From JBDHTQ01 sp039808765 (GTDB lineage Bacteria > Pseudomonadota > Alphaproteobacteria > UBA2400): a stretch of 64,000 bases of DNA. How positions within the stretch are numbered: position 1 is the stretch's first letter; the number at the start of each line of letters is the position of its first letter. The stretch spans positions 206,429-270,428 of the forward strand of contig JBDHTQ010000003.1 of the NCBI GenBank assembly GCA_039808765.1, given 5' to 3'. This document shows positions 26,082 to 35,470 of this stretch, piece by piece. The position numbers and the translations under genes are program-made. The notes below the pieces were generated by a model that was not told the DNA's origin, did no database searches, and saw only the letters and a list, made by a program, of their open reading frames with translations.

Positions 26082-28142
26082 ATGGGCTTAGGTTTTCGCA
26101 GCAGCAGGACTGAAATAAAAGAAAGTAATGCAATTGCCCAGCCTCTTCGTGTTGTGGGCGCTTCAGATGGTCTTGATGAAGAAAAAATTGAATCCTCTGT
26201 GCCTTACGCACAGGTTTTTCATCTAAGCGGGCAAGCGCCTGAGTTGCCACAAGGGATTTTTAATCAAGCCCAGCTCGCAATTGCATTCATTTCACCCCAT
26301 CTTGATTTTGCAAGAGCATCCCACTATCTGCAGCAGCAAGCAGGAAAAGTTCCTCTTATTGCTGTCTCCAGCGCGGGGGAGCTTTGTCAGACACAAAATA
26401 AAAATGAGCCGCTTTACTGCTCCGCTGATGGTGCGTGGGATACGATCGTTTTGCAGATTTTTTCTCAAGACCTCTTCTCGAATGTTAGTGCACAGATTGT
26501 TCCGCTTTTTTGTCAAGACATACGCTCAGGCCAAATTTCACTTAAACATGATGAGCGCATCAGCAGAATTAAATCATCACTTTCATCTTTTAATATTCCG
26601 TTTGCCATTGATGCTCATGACACCGTATCCATTACGTTTATTGACGGCTTATCCGCTTCGGAAAGTTTTTTAATGGAGGCCGTTTATGCTTCTGGTAAAT
26701 TTCCCTGCCTGATGGTCGGTGGATCGGCGGGAGGCAAACTTGATTTTAAGGCAACATATCTCTTCGCCAATGGTCAAGTGTTGGAAAATCATGCGGTCAT
26801 GGTTTTTTGTAAGCTCCAACCTTCTATGCGCTATGGCATTTTGAAAAGCCAGAACTTTAAATCAACGGGTAAATCTTTTGTTGTCGTTGAAGCCGAAGCG
26901 GAAAAACGAACTGTTTCAACTGTTTTGGATCCTAATACCGGAGAAATGGTTAGCATCGTGGCCGGTATGGCTAGGGTGCTCGGGTGTGCGGCTTCTGAAG
27001 TGCAATCCCGGCTTTCTGGATTTACATTCGGTATTGAACTGGAGGGGGAGAATTTTGTTCGCTCCATTGCCTCTATCAATTTAGATGCCGGAACGGCCTC
27101 TTTTTATTGCGATATTAACGCTGGTGATAAACTTTATCTTTTGCAGGCAACAGACTTTATTGAACAGACTGTACGTGATGTTAAAACCTTCTTGCTGGAT
27201 AAACCGGAACCCGTCGCGGTGATAATGAATGACTGTATTTTGCGCCGCTTAGGCAATGCGACAAGTTTAGGAAAAATGCCGAAATTGTGGTCTGCACCCA
27301 CAGCAGGTTTTTCTACTTTTGGCGAATTACTTGGGATTAACATTAATCAAACGTTGACGGCAGTTGCTTTTTTCAAAGTAAATGAGGGTGAGCGATTTTT
27401 TGATGAATATGCCGATTTATTCCCCATCTACTATGCTCGGTTTGCAAACTACTTTACCCTTTGTCAAACCAATCAGCTCAAAACACTCAACCATTTACGT
27501 AATGATGTCATCAAACGGTTGATTGATTTTTCCGAGCAAACGGGACGTATCTCTCTTCAGCTTGATCAAATCATCGGTCAAAGCAAAGAGGCGCATCATC
27601 ACATTAATTCAATTCAGCAGAATATTTCTCGACAGGCTGAAGTTCTTGTTCGTAACGGAAAGGACAATATTCTTCTCGAAGAGTTTGAAAAAATGAATGC
27701 CGTTATGATGCAGTTGCAGAAAATTGTAAACGTCATTGATAGCATCAATTCACAAACCAACTTGCTTTCACTGAATGCGACCATTGAAGCCGCGCGCGCA
27801 GGTGAGGCTGGTAAAGGCTTCGCGGTCGTTGCGAGTGAGGCGCGTAAGTTGGCTGGAAATACGAAAGATACTGTTCAGAAAACACGCGACACATTAACAG
27901 AAGTCAACAGCAGCCTGAAAACACTTGGCGAACATATTTCGTCATCTGATGACCGTGTTTTAAACACGCAAAAAGTATTCAATGATGTGCTTGATCAAGT
28001 TGGGCAATTCTTTAGCAGCTTTGAAAGTGTCAATGCTGTGGTGAGCACGATCGCGGACATTATTGGAGATCAGCGCTCTTCGCTGAACGGCATTGAAGAA
28101 GATATCAGCAAGTTGCGCCGTATGGAAAATCATTCGCACTAA
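26082..28142 (+). CDS. FIST-domain chemoreceptor (methyl-accepting signalling protein)
   Basis: 686 residues. FIST_N spans about 65-255 (LAIAFISPHLDF, ISSAGEL-like VSSAGELCQ, MVGGSAGGKLDF) and FIST_C about 265-425 (RTVSTVLDPNTGEMV, IMNDCILRRLG, WSAPTAGFSTFGELLGININQTL). The C-terminal ~190 residues are an MCP signalling coiled coil, with the conserved hairpin LLSLNATIEAARAGEAGKGFAVVASE near residues 565-590. No transmembrane helix, so a soluble receptor; FIST domains are thought to sense small ligands such as amino acids. RBS ACGGAGGTCAAA. It follows the two REC proteins on the same strand. Confidence 0.93.
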   Translation: MGLGFRSSRTEIKESNAIAQPLRVVGASDGLDEEKIESSVPYAQVFHLSGQAPELPQGIFNQAQLAIAFISPHLDFARASHYLQQQAGKVPLIAVSSAGELCQTQNKNEPLYCSADGAWDTIVLQIFSQDLFSNVSAQIVPLFCQDIRSGQISLKHDERISRIKSSLSSFNIPFAIDAHDTVSITFIDGLSASESFLMEAVYASGKFPCLMVGGSAGGKLDFKATYLFANGQVLENHAVMVFCKLQPSMRYGILKSQNFKSTGKSFVVVEAEAEKRTVSTVLDPNTGEMVSIVAGMARVLGCAASEVQSRLSGFTFGIELEGENFVRSIASINLDAGTASFYCDINAGDKLYLLQATDFIEQTVRDVKTFLLDKPEPVAVIMNDCILRRLGNATSLGKMPKLWSAPTAGFSTFGELLGININQTLTAVAFFKVNEGERFFDEYADLFPIYYARFANYFTLCQTNQLKTLNHLRNDVIKRLIDFSEQTGRISLQLDQIIGQSKEAHHHINSIQQNISRQAEVLVRNGKDNILLEEFEKMNAVMMQLQKIVNVIDSINSQTNLLSLNATIEAARAGEAGKGFAVVASEARKLAGNTKDTVQKTRDTLTEVNSSLKTLGEHISSSDDRVLNTQKVFNDVLDQVGQFFSSFESVNAVVSTIADIIGDQRSSLNGIEEDISKLRRMENHSH

Positions 28143-28170
28143 AATACAGCATAAGTTGACGCTGTGCATT
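28142..28170 (+). terminator. Possible terminator after the FIST chemoreceptor
   Basis: ACAGC pairs with GCTGT across ATAAGTTGAC, followed by GCATTTTTT. The stem is short, so this is tentative. Confidence 0.4.
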
Positions 28171-28371
28171 TTTTGCGGATATCGTTGGGGTGTGGACCGC
28201 GCGAGCGGTGTCACGCCCTTTTTTACGGCATAGTGAAAACGCATTATAGTGACGTGATGGTAGTCATGTCATAGCAAAGGTTGCCTCGCACGGTGAACGC
28301 AAAACACATCGTTTTTGAAAAGTTAAAAATTCAAACAATCACCACAAACCCTGCAGGGGCACCTATGTGAC

Positions 28372-29169
28372 TTACTTTGAGGTGATCAATTGTGCTGCGA
28401 TTTTTTCAACGTCCTGCGCGGCTTCTGTGCTTGGCGAGCGTGTTAATAGCGGCGTTTGATGTCGGATGGTCTCGGGGACACGCGGGTCGCGGCGAATAAT
28501 GCCGCCCAACTGTGGAGATTTGCCCAAGAAGTTTTCGCAAGCCTTAAGGATGGTGGAATAGGTGCGTTCCCCATCACGCGGGGTTTGTGCCTGATTGACA
28601 ATAATACGTAAGTCAGCTGTCGGATTGGTCGCATAGGTTACTTTGATAAAGGCATACGCATCTGTTATCGCTGTCGGTTCGTCGTTCGTGACTACCAACG
28701 TAATCCCTGCCGGGCCTGATAATACACGTACATTACGATCAATGCCAGCGCCACAATCTAGCAGAACATGATCATATTTTGGTGCCATCGCAAGAAGATC
28801 ATTGCGTAGTTCAGACAGGCGTTGTGTTGTTAATGAAGCAAGGCTGCCCGAACCGCTGCGGCCAGCAATAATATCAAATCCGCCGGCAGGATAGCGTTGT
28901 GCTACTTGCTCCATTGATGCTGAATGATCCAAGACCGCGCCTAGATCGCGTTCAGGCATCAGTCCTAATTGAATATCAACGTTAGCTAAGCCTAAATCAC
29001 CATCAAACAAAAGCACCCGTTTGCCTAAGCGAGAGAGTGCTTGAGAAAGCGAAATTGAAAACCACGTCTTTCCCACGCCACCCTTGCCCGAGGCGATGGC
29101 GATCAGATTTCGCCCGCGTAACGGTTGGATTGATGCAGATGGGGCGAGTGAGTGTGTGATGTCATTCAT
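28372..29169 (-). CDS. flhG: FlhG/FleN-like MinD-family ATPase
   Basis: 265 residues. MinD/ParA-type P-loop ATPase: deviant Walker A SGKGGVGKTWFSISLS, switch DGDLGLANVDIQLGL, Walker B-like HVLLDCGAGIDRNV. It lies directly downstream of an FlhF-like GTPase with a four-base overlap, the genetic signature of FlhG/FleN, which works with FlhF to set flagellar number and position. No other flagellar genes are in the window. Confidence 0.85.
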   Translation of the reverse strand: MNDITHSLAPSASIQPLRGRNLIAIASGKGGVGKTWFSISLSQALSRLGKRVLLFDGDLGLANVDIQLGLMPERDLGAVLDHSASMEQVAQRYPAGGFDIIAGRSGSGSLASLTTQRLSELRNDLLAMAPKYDHVLLDCGAGIDRNVRVLSGPAGITLVVTNDEPTAITDAYAFIKVTYATNPTADLRIIVNQAQTPRDGERTYSTILKACENFLGKSPQLGGIIRRDPRVPETIRHQTPLLTRSPSTEAAQDVEKIAAQLITSK

Positions 29170-30173
29170 AGTTTTGTCCCTGTCTGGCGTTCAGAATTAA
29201 CCTTTGATTCACTTTCAGGCAAGAGGAGCCTTGCAAGTTCAAGCGAATTTATTTCGAAGAGTGGTGTTGTCACACTAGAAGAGCGGGCCGCATCGCAAAA
29301 ACTGAGTCTTCCTTGCCACGCTGCCGATAATAATCCGCCGAAACGTCTGGCGATATCAAGGCGTGTCATCAATAATCGTGTGGCGCCTGCAGCGTGGAAA
29401 GCGGATGCCATCTCTCCTGATTCTTGTGCATCCATCCCGGCAGGTAAAACGCAAATCGCTTCGGCGTTGACAGTTTTTATGAGACGCCCTAGTTGACCAA
29501 GCGCTTGAGGATCAAAAGGATTTTGTCCGGGCGTATCAATCAGTATCTGTTTAACGTTGCGCCGAACAGTCAACGCATCTTGCAATGCGTGGGTGTCTTC
29601 AACCTCGATCAAATCGACATTTAAGAGGCGTGTGAACGCGGCAAGCTGTTCAATGCCTCCAGCGCGCTCGGTATCCATCGTGATAACACTGAGGGGATGT
29701 TGGGCCATGGCCATGCGGGTGGCAAGTTTAGCAATGGTAAGTGTTTTACCTGCCCCGGGGGGGCCAATGAGCATCAAGGGTTTTTCGCATTGGTCTTGGG
29801 GAAGGGGGGCGAAGGTAAAATTGGCGTCAAGGACTGCACTGAGGGCCAACATCGGATCACTTAAATCATAGCCTTGAAGATCGTCTGTCAGTTTATCAAT
29901 CAGGTTTCTTGGCAGGCCATGATGATTAAGAGCGAGAGAGATTTTTTCAACCACATCTTCTTCATCCCCATAGGTATCAACCGGTTTTTCCGCTCTGATC
30001 GAAAAGGGATTCTGCGGCGGAGCTGATAGGGGGCTGCTATCAATAGCGGCTGTAACGCGCACCATTCCCTCTTCTTCGCGGGTGGCAACGATAACCGCAT
30101 CTCCTCCCAGAGTGCGGCGAACTTCCGCCATGGCTTCTGCAGCGGTCTTGGCCGTGAAAGACTTCAATCGCAT
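29166..30173 (-). CDS. flhF: FlhF-like SRP-type GTPase
   Basis: 335 residues. The N-terminal segment MRLKSFTAKTAAEAMAEVRRTLG with DAVIVATREE is typical of FlhF. The NG-domain GTPase carries the P-loop LMLIGPPGAGKTLTIAKLA, the G2-like VITMDTERAGGIEQL (most FlhF proteins have DTYR here), and G3 ILIDTPGQ. It is shorter than many FlhF proteins (about 360-480), chiefly through a short linker domain. The start ATG at 30173 is preceded by an AT-rich region divergent from the next gene. Confidence 0.87.
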   Translation of the reverse strand: MRLKSFTAKTAAEAMAEVRRTLGGDAVIVATREEEGMVRVTAAIDSSPLSAPPQNPFSIRAEKPVDTYGDEEDVVEKISLALNHHGLPRNLIDKLTDDLQGYDLSDPMLALSAVLDANFTFAPLPQDQCEKPLMLIGPPGAGKTLTIAKLATRMAMAQHPLSVITMDTERAGGIEQLAAFTRLLNVDLIEVEDTHALQDALTVRRNVKQILIDTPGQNPFDPQALGQLGRLIKTVNAEAICVLPAGMDAQESGEMASAFHAAGATRLLMTRLDIARRFGGLLSAAWQGRLSFCDAARSSSVTTPLFEINSLELARLLLPESESKVNSERQTGTKL

Positions 30174-30308
30174 ATTAAATGTAACATAATCGTTAACGCG
30201 ATTCCTGAAAAGCCTTTTTTAATGATTTTGCTAACTTTCATTTTCTTTTGGCGAGATTAACGCCTCTTCAACACTCTTGTAGCGAAATAGAAGAGAAGGA
30301 GTTTTATC

Positions 30309-30989
30309 ATGAACTTCAATCCCCCTATCGCGATTTCCAAACAGGGGTCTGCGCAAGTCTCTTTATGGCGTCGACTATTTATGGAGGCACTGGTTGGCTT
30401 TCCCCCTTCAGCAGAAGAGTGTAAAAGCGCACTTTATTCTGCCGCATTGCTGAGTGATTGTCGGGTTAGTGATGTAGTGGACGGTCTTGTGGAAGCAGGT
30501 TTGCGGGCGTCGCTCGAATTTTTTCCTGAAGGTTGGGTGCACTCATTGCGCGCGCGCGTGCTTGATTTGTCAACGCGAAGTGATTTGAGTTTTGGTTTGG
30601 CCAGCTTTGCTGCACAACTCGGATGGATGCCCGCCCCGTTGCCACAATTAAAATTACACTGTTTGCTTTGTGCGGAAACTGATCCCTATGGGGCAGATTT
30701 AATTACGCTCACATTAGATGAATTAGGACCCGAGCCGCGTTTTGGTTATCGCCCTGCATCCATTCGGATGGCTTTGTTGAGATTGGCCTTTGCAATGGGA
30801 TGCTCTATGGTTGATGTGGTCAATGCGCTCATCATACGGGGGGTGCGTCTGTTACCCGAATGTGTGCCGCCGGGTACCCATCAACAACTTCTGCTTACTG
30901 CATCTCACCCGCTCGTTGTTGAAGCTTTAGCCAGTTGGCGTGGTGGAAATCGCAGCGCCGTTGTTATTCCACTTCGGCGCGGAGCATAG
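30309..30989 (+). CDS. Conserved protein of unknown function
   Basis: 226 residues; I do not recognise the family. The RBS AGAAGGAGTTTTATC gives a clear start. Two halves look weakly repeated: residues 40-75 (SALYSAALLSDCRVSDVVDGLVEAGLRASLEFFPEGW) and 165-200 (RMALLRLAFAMGCSMVDVVNALIIRGVRLLPECVPPG) share the pattern A-L-S/C-V-DVV--L---G-R--EE-PPG. This suggests an internal duplication of a helical unit. No signal peptide. Divergent from flhF; its 3' end overlaps the convergent yhhQ gene by 26 bp. Confidence 0.75.
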   Translation: MNFNPPIAISKQGSAQVSLWRRLFMEALVGFPPSAEECKSALYSAALLSDCRVSDVVDGLVEAGLRASLEFFPEGWVHSLRARVLDLSTRSDLSFGLASFAAQLGWMPAPLPQLKLHCLLCAETDPYGADLITLTLDELGPEPRFGYRPASIRMALLRLAFAMGCSMVDVVNALIIRGVRLLPECVPPGTHQQLLLTASHPLVVEALASWRGGNRSAVVIPLRRGA

Positions 30990-31743
30990 GGGGATTTTGT
31001 CTTTGCCCTACTGTGGGATGATTTTGTGAGGAGGGAGTACTGAGTTGAAACGGGCTGAAGTTGGTTCCGTAATCATAAATATCAACGCCCTCAAGACGCT
31101 TTAAAAATGCAATTATTTTATACGTAATTGGTGTGGCAAGTGCTTCATAAATCACACAAAAAACCCACCCTGATCCGATCATAATAAGGCAATCCCTTAG
31201 CGAATAAAGGGTGCTGTAGGCAATGACAACATAGACAACGTTATCGGCCACCATTCCCACCATCGTCGAGCCGATTGTTCTGACCCATAAAGATTTTCCC
31301 TGCATAAAAATTTTAAGCTTCGCAAGCGTATATGAATTGGCAAACTCACCAGAAAAATAACTGCAGGCTGTGGCGAGTGCATAGAGTGGGGCTGTGCCAA
31401 AAATTTTTGAAAAAGCCTCCTCGTCATGCCAAATCGGGGCTGCTTTCAGAGAAGATATTATCCAAAACATAATTTGTGAAAAAACCAGAAGGCACAATCC
31501 TGTCCATATGATGCGGCGCGTGGCTCTGTACCCGTAAACCTCTGTAAAAATATCGGAAAAAATATACGTCACCGAGTATACGATAACCGTTCCGGGAAGA
31601 ATAATCGGACCAAACGCCACGAGTTTGCAGGCTGCAAATGTGCTTACCAGCAAAGCGGTAATCCAAAACATTCCCAATAAATCAAGATACTTGTATGGCG
31701 TCCGGCTCGAGTATGTTTTGCGTAAGCGCAATTTGTTTTCCAT
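30964..31743 (-). CDS. yhhQ: Queuosine precursor transporter (YhhQ/VUT family)
   Basis: 259 residues with about six membrane helices (FWITALLVSTFAACKLV, LPGTVIVYSVTYIFSDIFTEVYGY, TIGSTMVGMVADNVVYVVIA, MIGSGWVFCVIYEALATPITY). The SDIFTEVYGYRATRR block is the family signature. The protein imports preQ-type queuosine precursors through the inner membrane. The C-terminal tail after residue 225 is polar and low-complexity. Overlaps its convergent neighbour at the 3' end. Confidence 0.9.
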   Translation of the reverse strand: MENKLRLRKTYSSRTPYKYLDLLGMFWITALLVSTFAACKLVAFGPIILPGTVIVYSVTYIFSDIFTEVYGYRATRRIIWTGLCLLVFSQIMFWIISSLKAAPIWHDEEAFSKIFGTAPLYALATACSYFSGEFANSYTLAKLKIFMQGKSLWVRTIGSTMVGMVADNVVYVVIAYSTLYSLRDCLIMIGSGWVFCVIYEALATPITYKIIAFLKRLEGVDIYDYGTNFSPFQLSTPSSQNHPTVGQRQNPPMLRAEVE

Positions 31744-31843
31744 GGTTGTAAAGATCTCCCTTCATTTTCATCAAGAAGGCGTATTGCATGCTGCAAAGTC
31801 AATTTTTATAGACAATTATGTGTATTTTACATATTTTATACCA

Positions 31844-32482
31844 ATGATTAGTGTGGGACAAATAAAAGCGGCGCGTGGCCTCTTAGAATGGACACAAGCC
31901 GATTTGGCCAAAATTACTGGTTTGCATATTAATGCCATCAATAATGTTGAACGTCGCCGTGGCTTGCCGCGCCAAGAAACACTTGAGCTTATTCAGCAGG
32001 CTTTTGAAGAAAATAATATTCGTTTTAAAGGAACAACAGGGGTTGAACTTGTTCAGGAAACTTTGGACATTCGTAAAGTGGCCGGGCCAGATTTTATCCG
32101 GATCATGACTGACGATATTCTTCTTACTCTTAAAAAACCAGACGATGAAATCATCGCTGTTTTGCCGGATGAAAAGTTATTTTTATTCGATCGCAAACAA
32201 AATGATCGGTATTACCGAGCGCAGGTTCGTCTTGGGTTTAAGCACCGCCTTATCTTATCTACGGCTGAAGGCGAAAGCTACGCAGCGCAAAAAGACGTTC
32301 GGTTTCTTCCTGAAGCTGTTCTGGGAAAAATCAGTTATCAAGTTTACGGGAACAAATTTGTCCTGATTAACTGGCAATCACTTGAGCTTGTGATCATTCG
32401 AAGTACTACTCTTGCACAATCATTTCGTCGGCAATTTGATTACCTCTGGCATCAAGCTGAACCTTACAAAAAGAAAAAATAG
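31844..32482 (+). CDS. XRE-family transcriptional regulator with C-terminal extension
   Basis: 212 residues from the ATG at 31844 (an upstream in-frame extension is not homologous-looking). An N-terminal Cro/C1-type HTH (about 1-70: IKAARGLLEWTQADLAKITGLHINAINNVERRRG) is followed by about 140 residues of unknown, mostly beta-rich sequence (FLFDRKQNDRYYRAQVRLGFKHRL). The HTH block resembles short alphaproteobacterial regulators that usually lack this C-terminal domain, so it may sense a ligand. Divergent from yhhQ and convergent with the M48 protease. Confidence 0.8.
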   Translation: MISVGQIKAARGLLEWTQADLAKITGLHINAINNVERRRGLPRQETLELIQQAFEENNIRFKGTTGVELVQETLDIRKVAGPDFIRIMTDDILLTLKKPDDEIIAVLPDEKLFLFDRKQNDRYYRAQVRLGFKHRLILSTAEGESYAAQKDVRFLPEAVLGKISYQVYGNKFVLINWQSLELVIIRSTTLAQSFRRQFDYLWHQAEPYKKKK

Positions 32483-32518
32483 GTGTGCCCAAGCTTCGTT
32501 TAGAAGGCGAGCACACCT
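32469..32518 (-). terminator. Rho-independent terminator of the M48 protease gene
   Basis: AGGTGTGC (32481-32488) and GCACACCT (32511-32518) form an 8-bp stem. On the minus strand the stem is followed by ATTTTTTCTTTTT, which lies in the 3' end of the convergent regulator gene. There is no T-run on the plus strand. Confidence 0.7.
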
Positions 32519-32534
32519 AATTCAAGGTCTTGGC

Positions 32535-33614
32535 TTATTGAGGTTTTGCAACCAGATTGGGCATAAGGGGCTGACCAGTGCGTTGCTTGTTTTCAATTTC
32601 TTGAATGGTCATTGCTAATGCTGCTGCGCGCTCGGCAGAAGAAGGATGTGATGAAGCATATCGGATGGAGTTAGGATCTTGACGTGCAATGGCACGTGCA
32701 ACACGTGGGCCTGCCTGAAGGTCATATCCTGTTGTTGCTAAAACGTACAAGCCCATATAATCCGCTTCACGTTCATATTCTTTACTGTAAGTCATACCCC
32801 CAACACCCGCTGCAGCCTGAACCACGTTGCCGCCCAAATCGATCCCACCAAATCCTTGAGCGATAGCCTCAATCGCCAGACCTGCTGCGGCACCGATCAT
32901 TACATTTTTCTGCGATTTGTTAACGTGTCCCAAAATGTTGTGGGACAATTCATGGGCCAGAACAAAAGCCAATTCGTCGTCATTGACCACATCGTTCATC
33001 AAATCCAGCTCAACGTGAATGGCGCTGCCATCGGCATATGCGTTCCACGTTTGGCTATCTTCAAGAACAACATCATATCCACATGATGGGATTGGTTGAT
33101 ATGTCGTTTGAAAAACCCGTTGGCCGCGCTGTGCTGTGATCTGAAGTGGTAGATTTTTTTGTGCTTTATCGCCACCATAAAAGTTTAATGTTTTGAACGC
33201 TTGGTGCCCCGAGGGAGCCGGGCGGCCATCAAGTGCTAAAATTCTATCACCAGGGTGCAAATCACCGATTGCATTAACCACAACAGCAGGACCGTTATCC
33301 GGTGTGCCAATACTGATCGGGTATGAACGTATTACGTCCTTTCCGCAAAACGGGGCGGCAGAAATCAAAACGCGCTCCGCGACTGCGGCCAGCCTTTCTA
33401 CAGGCTCTAGCCGGGTGGTGGGGGAAGCGGGTGATTGGTCAAAATTTGAAGACATTCCATTTTGAACCATCTGTTCTTGCTTTTGTGCTTCCGATTCAAT
33501 TGCTTGAGGTGCGGCAACTTGATACTCAACCGCCCGTGAAGCACAACCTGTTGTTGTGAACATTATGCTCAAGGACAGGATAATGGTGGGTCCCCATGTC
33601 TGCGTTTTTTTCAT
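32535..33614 (-). CDS. M48-family zinc metallopeptidase lipoprotein with PDZ-like segment
   Basis: 359 residues from the ATG at 33614, which follows GACGAGGATAAAA. A lipoprotein signal (IILSLSIMFTTTGCAS) anchors it in the envelope. A PDZ-like segment lies around residues 115-165 (LHPGDRILALDGRPAPSG). The zinc motif HEXXH is in FVLAHELSHNILGH (about residue 220), with the third-ligand block EYEREADYMGLYVL downstream and the family's SSHPSSAERAAAL near the end. It resembles the BepA/LoiP type of periplasmic quality-control protease. Confidence 0.9.
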   Translation of the reverse strand: MKKTQTWGPTIILSLSIMFTTTGCASRAVEYQVAAPQAIESEAQKQEQMVQNGMSSNFDQSPASPTTRLEPVERLAAVAERVLISAAPFCGKDVIRSYPISIGTPDNGPAVVVNAIGDLHPGDRILALDGRPAPSGHQAFKTLNFYGGDKAQKNLPLQITAQRGQRVFQTTYQPIPSCGYDVVLEDSQTWNAYADGSAIHVELDLMNDVVNDDELAFVLAHELSHNILGHVNKSQKNVMIGAAAGLAIEAIAQGFGGIDLGGNVVQAAAGVGGMTYSKEYEREADYMGLYVLATTGYDLQAGPRVARAIARQDPNSIRYASSHPSSAERAAALAMTIQEIENKQRTGQPLMPNLVAKPQ

Positions 33615-33789
33615 TTTTATCCTCGTCATAATGGTGGCAATACGAATTACTATGTAAGGTTTTCACAAAAATGCCACTGTTAAGTTACTAAATCGTTTTT
33701 AAATCTATCATATGAAAAAAAATTATCGATGAGCGCTATTCTTTAAGATCAGGTGTGGCAAAAGCTAAAAAAATAGGTATAAGGAGGCT

Positions 33790-34563
33790 ATGGATTTTTT
33801 TGCTGCTTTGGGCCGACCAGTTCTCCTTTTTCTCGCTGCGTGCGGGCGGTTGTCGCTTTTTGCGTTTCGGGCTGTAAGTCACTGTTTTCGTCCGCCTTTT
33901 TACGGTCGACTGTTGTTTCGGCAAATCATCGATATGGGCTATTATTCTCTTCCCGTTGTCGGGCTGACCACCCTTTTTGCCGGGATGGTTTTGGCATTGC
34001 AGAGTTACACCGGTTTTGCGCGCTTTAATGCCGAGGGTGCGGTGGCAACTGTTGTGATTCTTTCTCTTACGCGTGAGCTTGGTCCGGTCATGGCCGGCTT
34101 GATGGTGGCTGGGCGTGTTGGTGCGGCGATTGCGGCCGAGCTCGGCACGATGAAAGTGACAGAGCAAATTGATGCTCTCTCAACACTTTCAACGCATCCC
34201 TTTAAGTATTTGGTTGTGCCGCGCCTTCTGGCCGGAACATTGATGCTGCCCGCTTTGGTACTGGTGGGGGACGTCATCGGAATTTTTGGAGGGTATTTGG
34301 TGGGAGTTTATCGTTTGGGGTTCAACTCGGCCAATTACATTGCTCAAACGTGGCGTTACTTTGAAGCCGATGATGTTATATCCGGGCTAATTAAGGCTGC
34401 TGTTTTTGGTTTTATCATCAGCCTCATGGGGTGTTATCACGGCTTTAATTCTGATCGCGGTGCAGCGGGTGTGGGCAAGGCAACCACCAATGCTGTCGTT
34501 ACGGCGTCGATCCTTATTCTTGTCTCCAACTATATGTTGACGGGGGTGTTCTTTGCCGACTGA
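33790..34563 (+). CDS. MlaE-like lipid ABC transporter permease
   Basis: 257 residues with about five membrane helices and the MlaE hallmarks (GLTTLFAGMVLALQSYTGF, SLTRELGPVMAGLMVAGRVGAAIAAELGTMKVTEQIDAL). It lacks the STAS domain seen in the other permease of this window. It overlaps the ATPase gene downstream. No MCE or auxiliary lipoprotein gene is adjacent, so the pair's partners lie elsewhere. RBS AAGGAGGCT. Confidence 0.93.
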   Translation: MDFFAALGRPVLLFLAACGRLSLFAFRAVSHCFRPPFYGRLLFRQIIDMGYYSLPVVGLTTLFAGMVLALQSYTGFARFNAEGAVATVVILSLTRELGPVMAGLMVAGRVGAAIAAELGTMKVTEQIDALSTLSTHPFKYLVVPRLLAGTLMLPALVLVGDVIGIFGGYLVGVYRLGFNSANYIAQTWRYFEADDVISGLIKAAVFGFIISLMGCYHGFNSDRGAAGVGKATTNAVVTASILILVSNYMLTGVFFAD

Positions 34564-35329
34564 GCCAAAAATATCTATCCGTAAATTAAAAAAGAGCTTT
34601 GGCTCTAAAACCGTTTTAAATGACGTTAATCTTGACGTTTTAAAAGGTGAGTCCTTGGTCGTTATCGGCGGATCCGGTACGGGTAAATCGGTTTTAATCA
34701 AAAATATTCTCGGGTTGCTTCAACCTGATTATGGCCAGATCATGGTTGATGGACATAATGTTGTTGACATGTCGTCACGCCAACGTCGTCAAATTATCAC
34801 CCAATGCGGAATGCTTTTTCAAAACGCCGCCCTATTTGATAGCCTCAAAGTTTGGGAAAATGTTGCCTTCGGCTTAATTCAGGGACAGCATATGCCCCGT
34901 CGCGAAGCTCAAAAAATTGCCATTGAAAAACTTGCACACGTGGGATTACCCCCTGAAGTGGGCCATCTCTTTCCCGCTGAACTGTCGGGGGGGATGCAGA
35001 AACGGGTCGGATTAGCGCGGGCCATTGCAACACAACCACAAATCCTTTTTTTTGACGAGCCAACCACCGGCCTTGATCCAATTATGGCAGATGTTATTAA
35101 CGATCTCATCATTTCGTGCGTCAGAACATTGGGGGCAACCGCCTTAACGATTACCCACGATATGGCCAGCGTACGCAAAATTGCGGATCGTGTCGCAATG
35201 TTACACGAGGGGAAAATTATTTGGGTGGGTAAGGTTGATGAAATGGATTGTTGTGGCAATCCTTACGTCGATCAATTTATTCACGGTCGTGCCGATGGGC
35301 CGATTAGCATGCCGGTCAGTAATTTATGA
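34553..35329 (+). CDS. MlaF-like ABC transporter ATPase, second copy
   Basis: 258 residues. Walker A IGGSGTGKSVL, signature LSGGMQKRVGLARAI and Walker B ILFFDEPTTGLDP are intact, with the H-loop in ALTITHDMASV. The start is read as TTG at 34553, overlapping the last codons of the permease gene; no better in-frame start exists. It forms a two-gene permease/ATPase unit with the preceding gene. Confidence 0.92.
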   Translation: MPTEPKISIRKLKKSFGSKTVLNDVNLDVLKGESLVVIGGSGTGKSVLIKNILGLLQPDYGQIMVDGHNVVDMSSRQRRQIITQCGMLFQNAALFDSLKVWENVAFGLIQGQHMPRREAQKIAIEKLAHVGLPPEVGHLFPAELSGGMQKRVGLARAIATQPQILFFDEPTTGLDPIMADVINDLIISCVRTLGATALTITHDMASVRKIADRVAMLHEGKIIWVGKVDEMDCCGNPYVDQFIHGRADGPISMPVSNL

Positions 35330-35470
35330 GGCAGTTTTTTATACGAGAGTAATACTTTATTAGGAAAGAAATGGTCTTAATTGTTTTTTGTCAATAAACT
35401 TTATGAAAAATTGTTCGAAAAGGTTGGTGGCGTTTGCAAAAAATATACTTGAATGATAGGATGTGCGACC

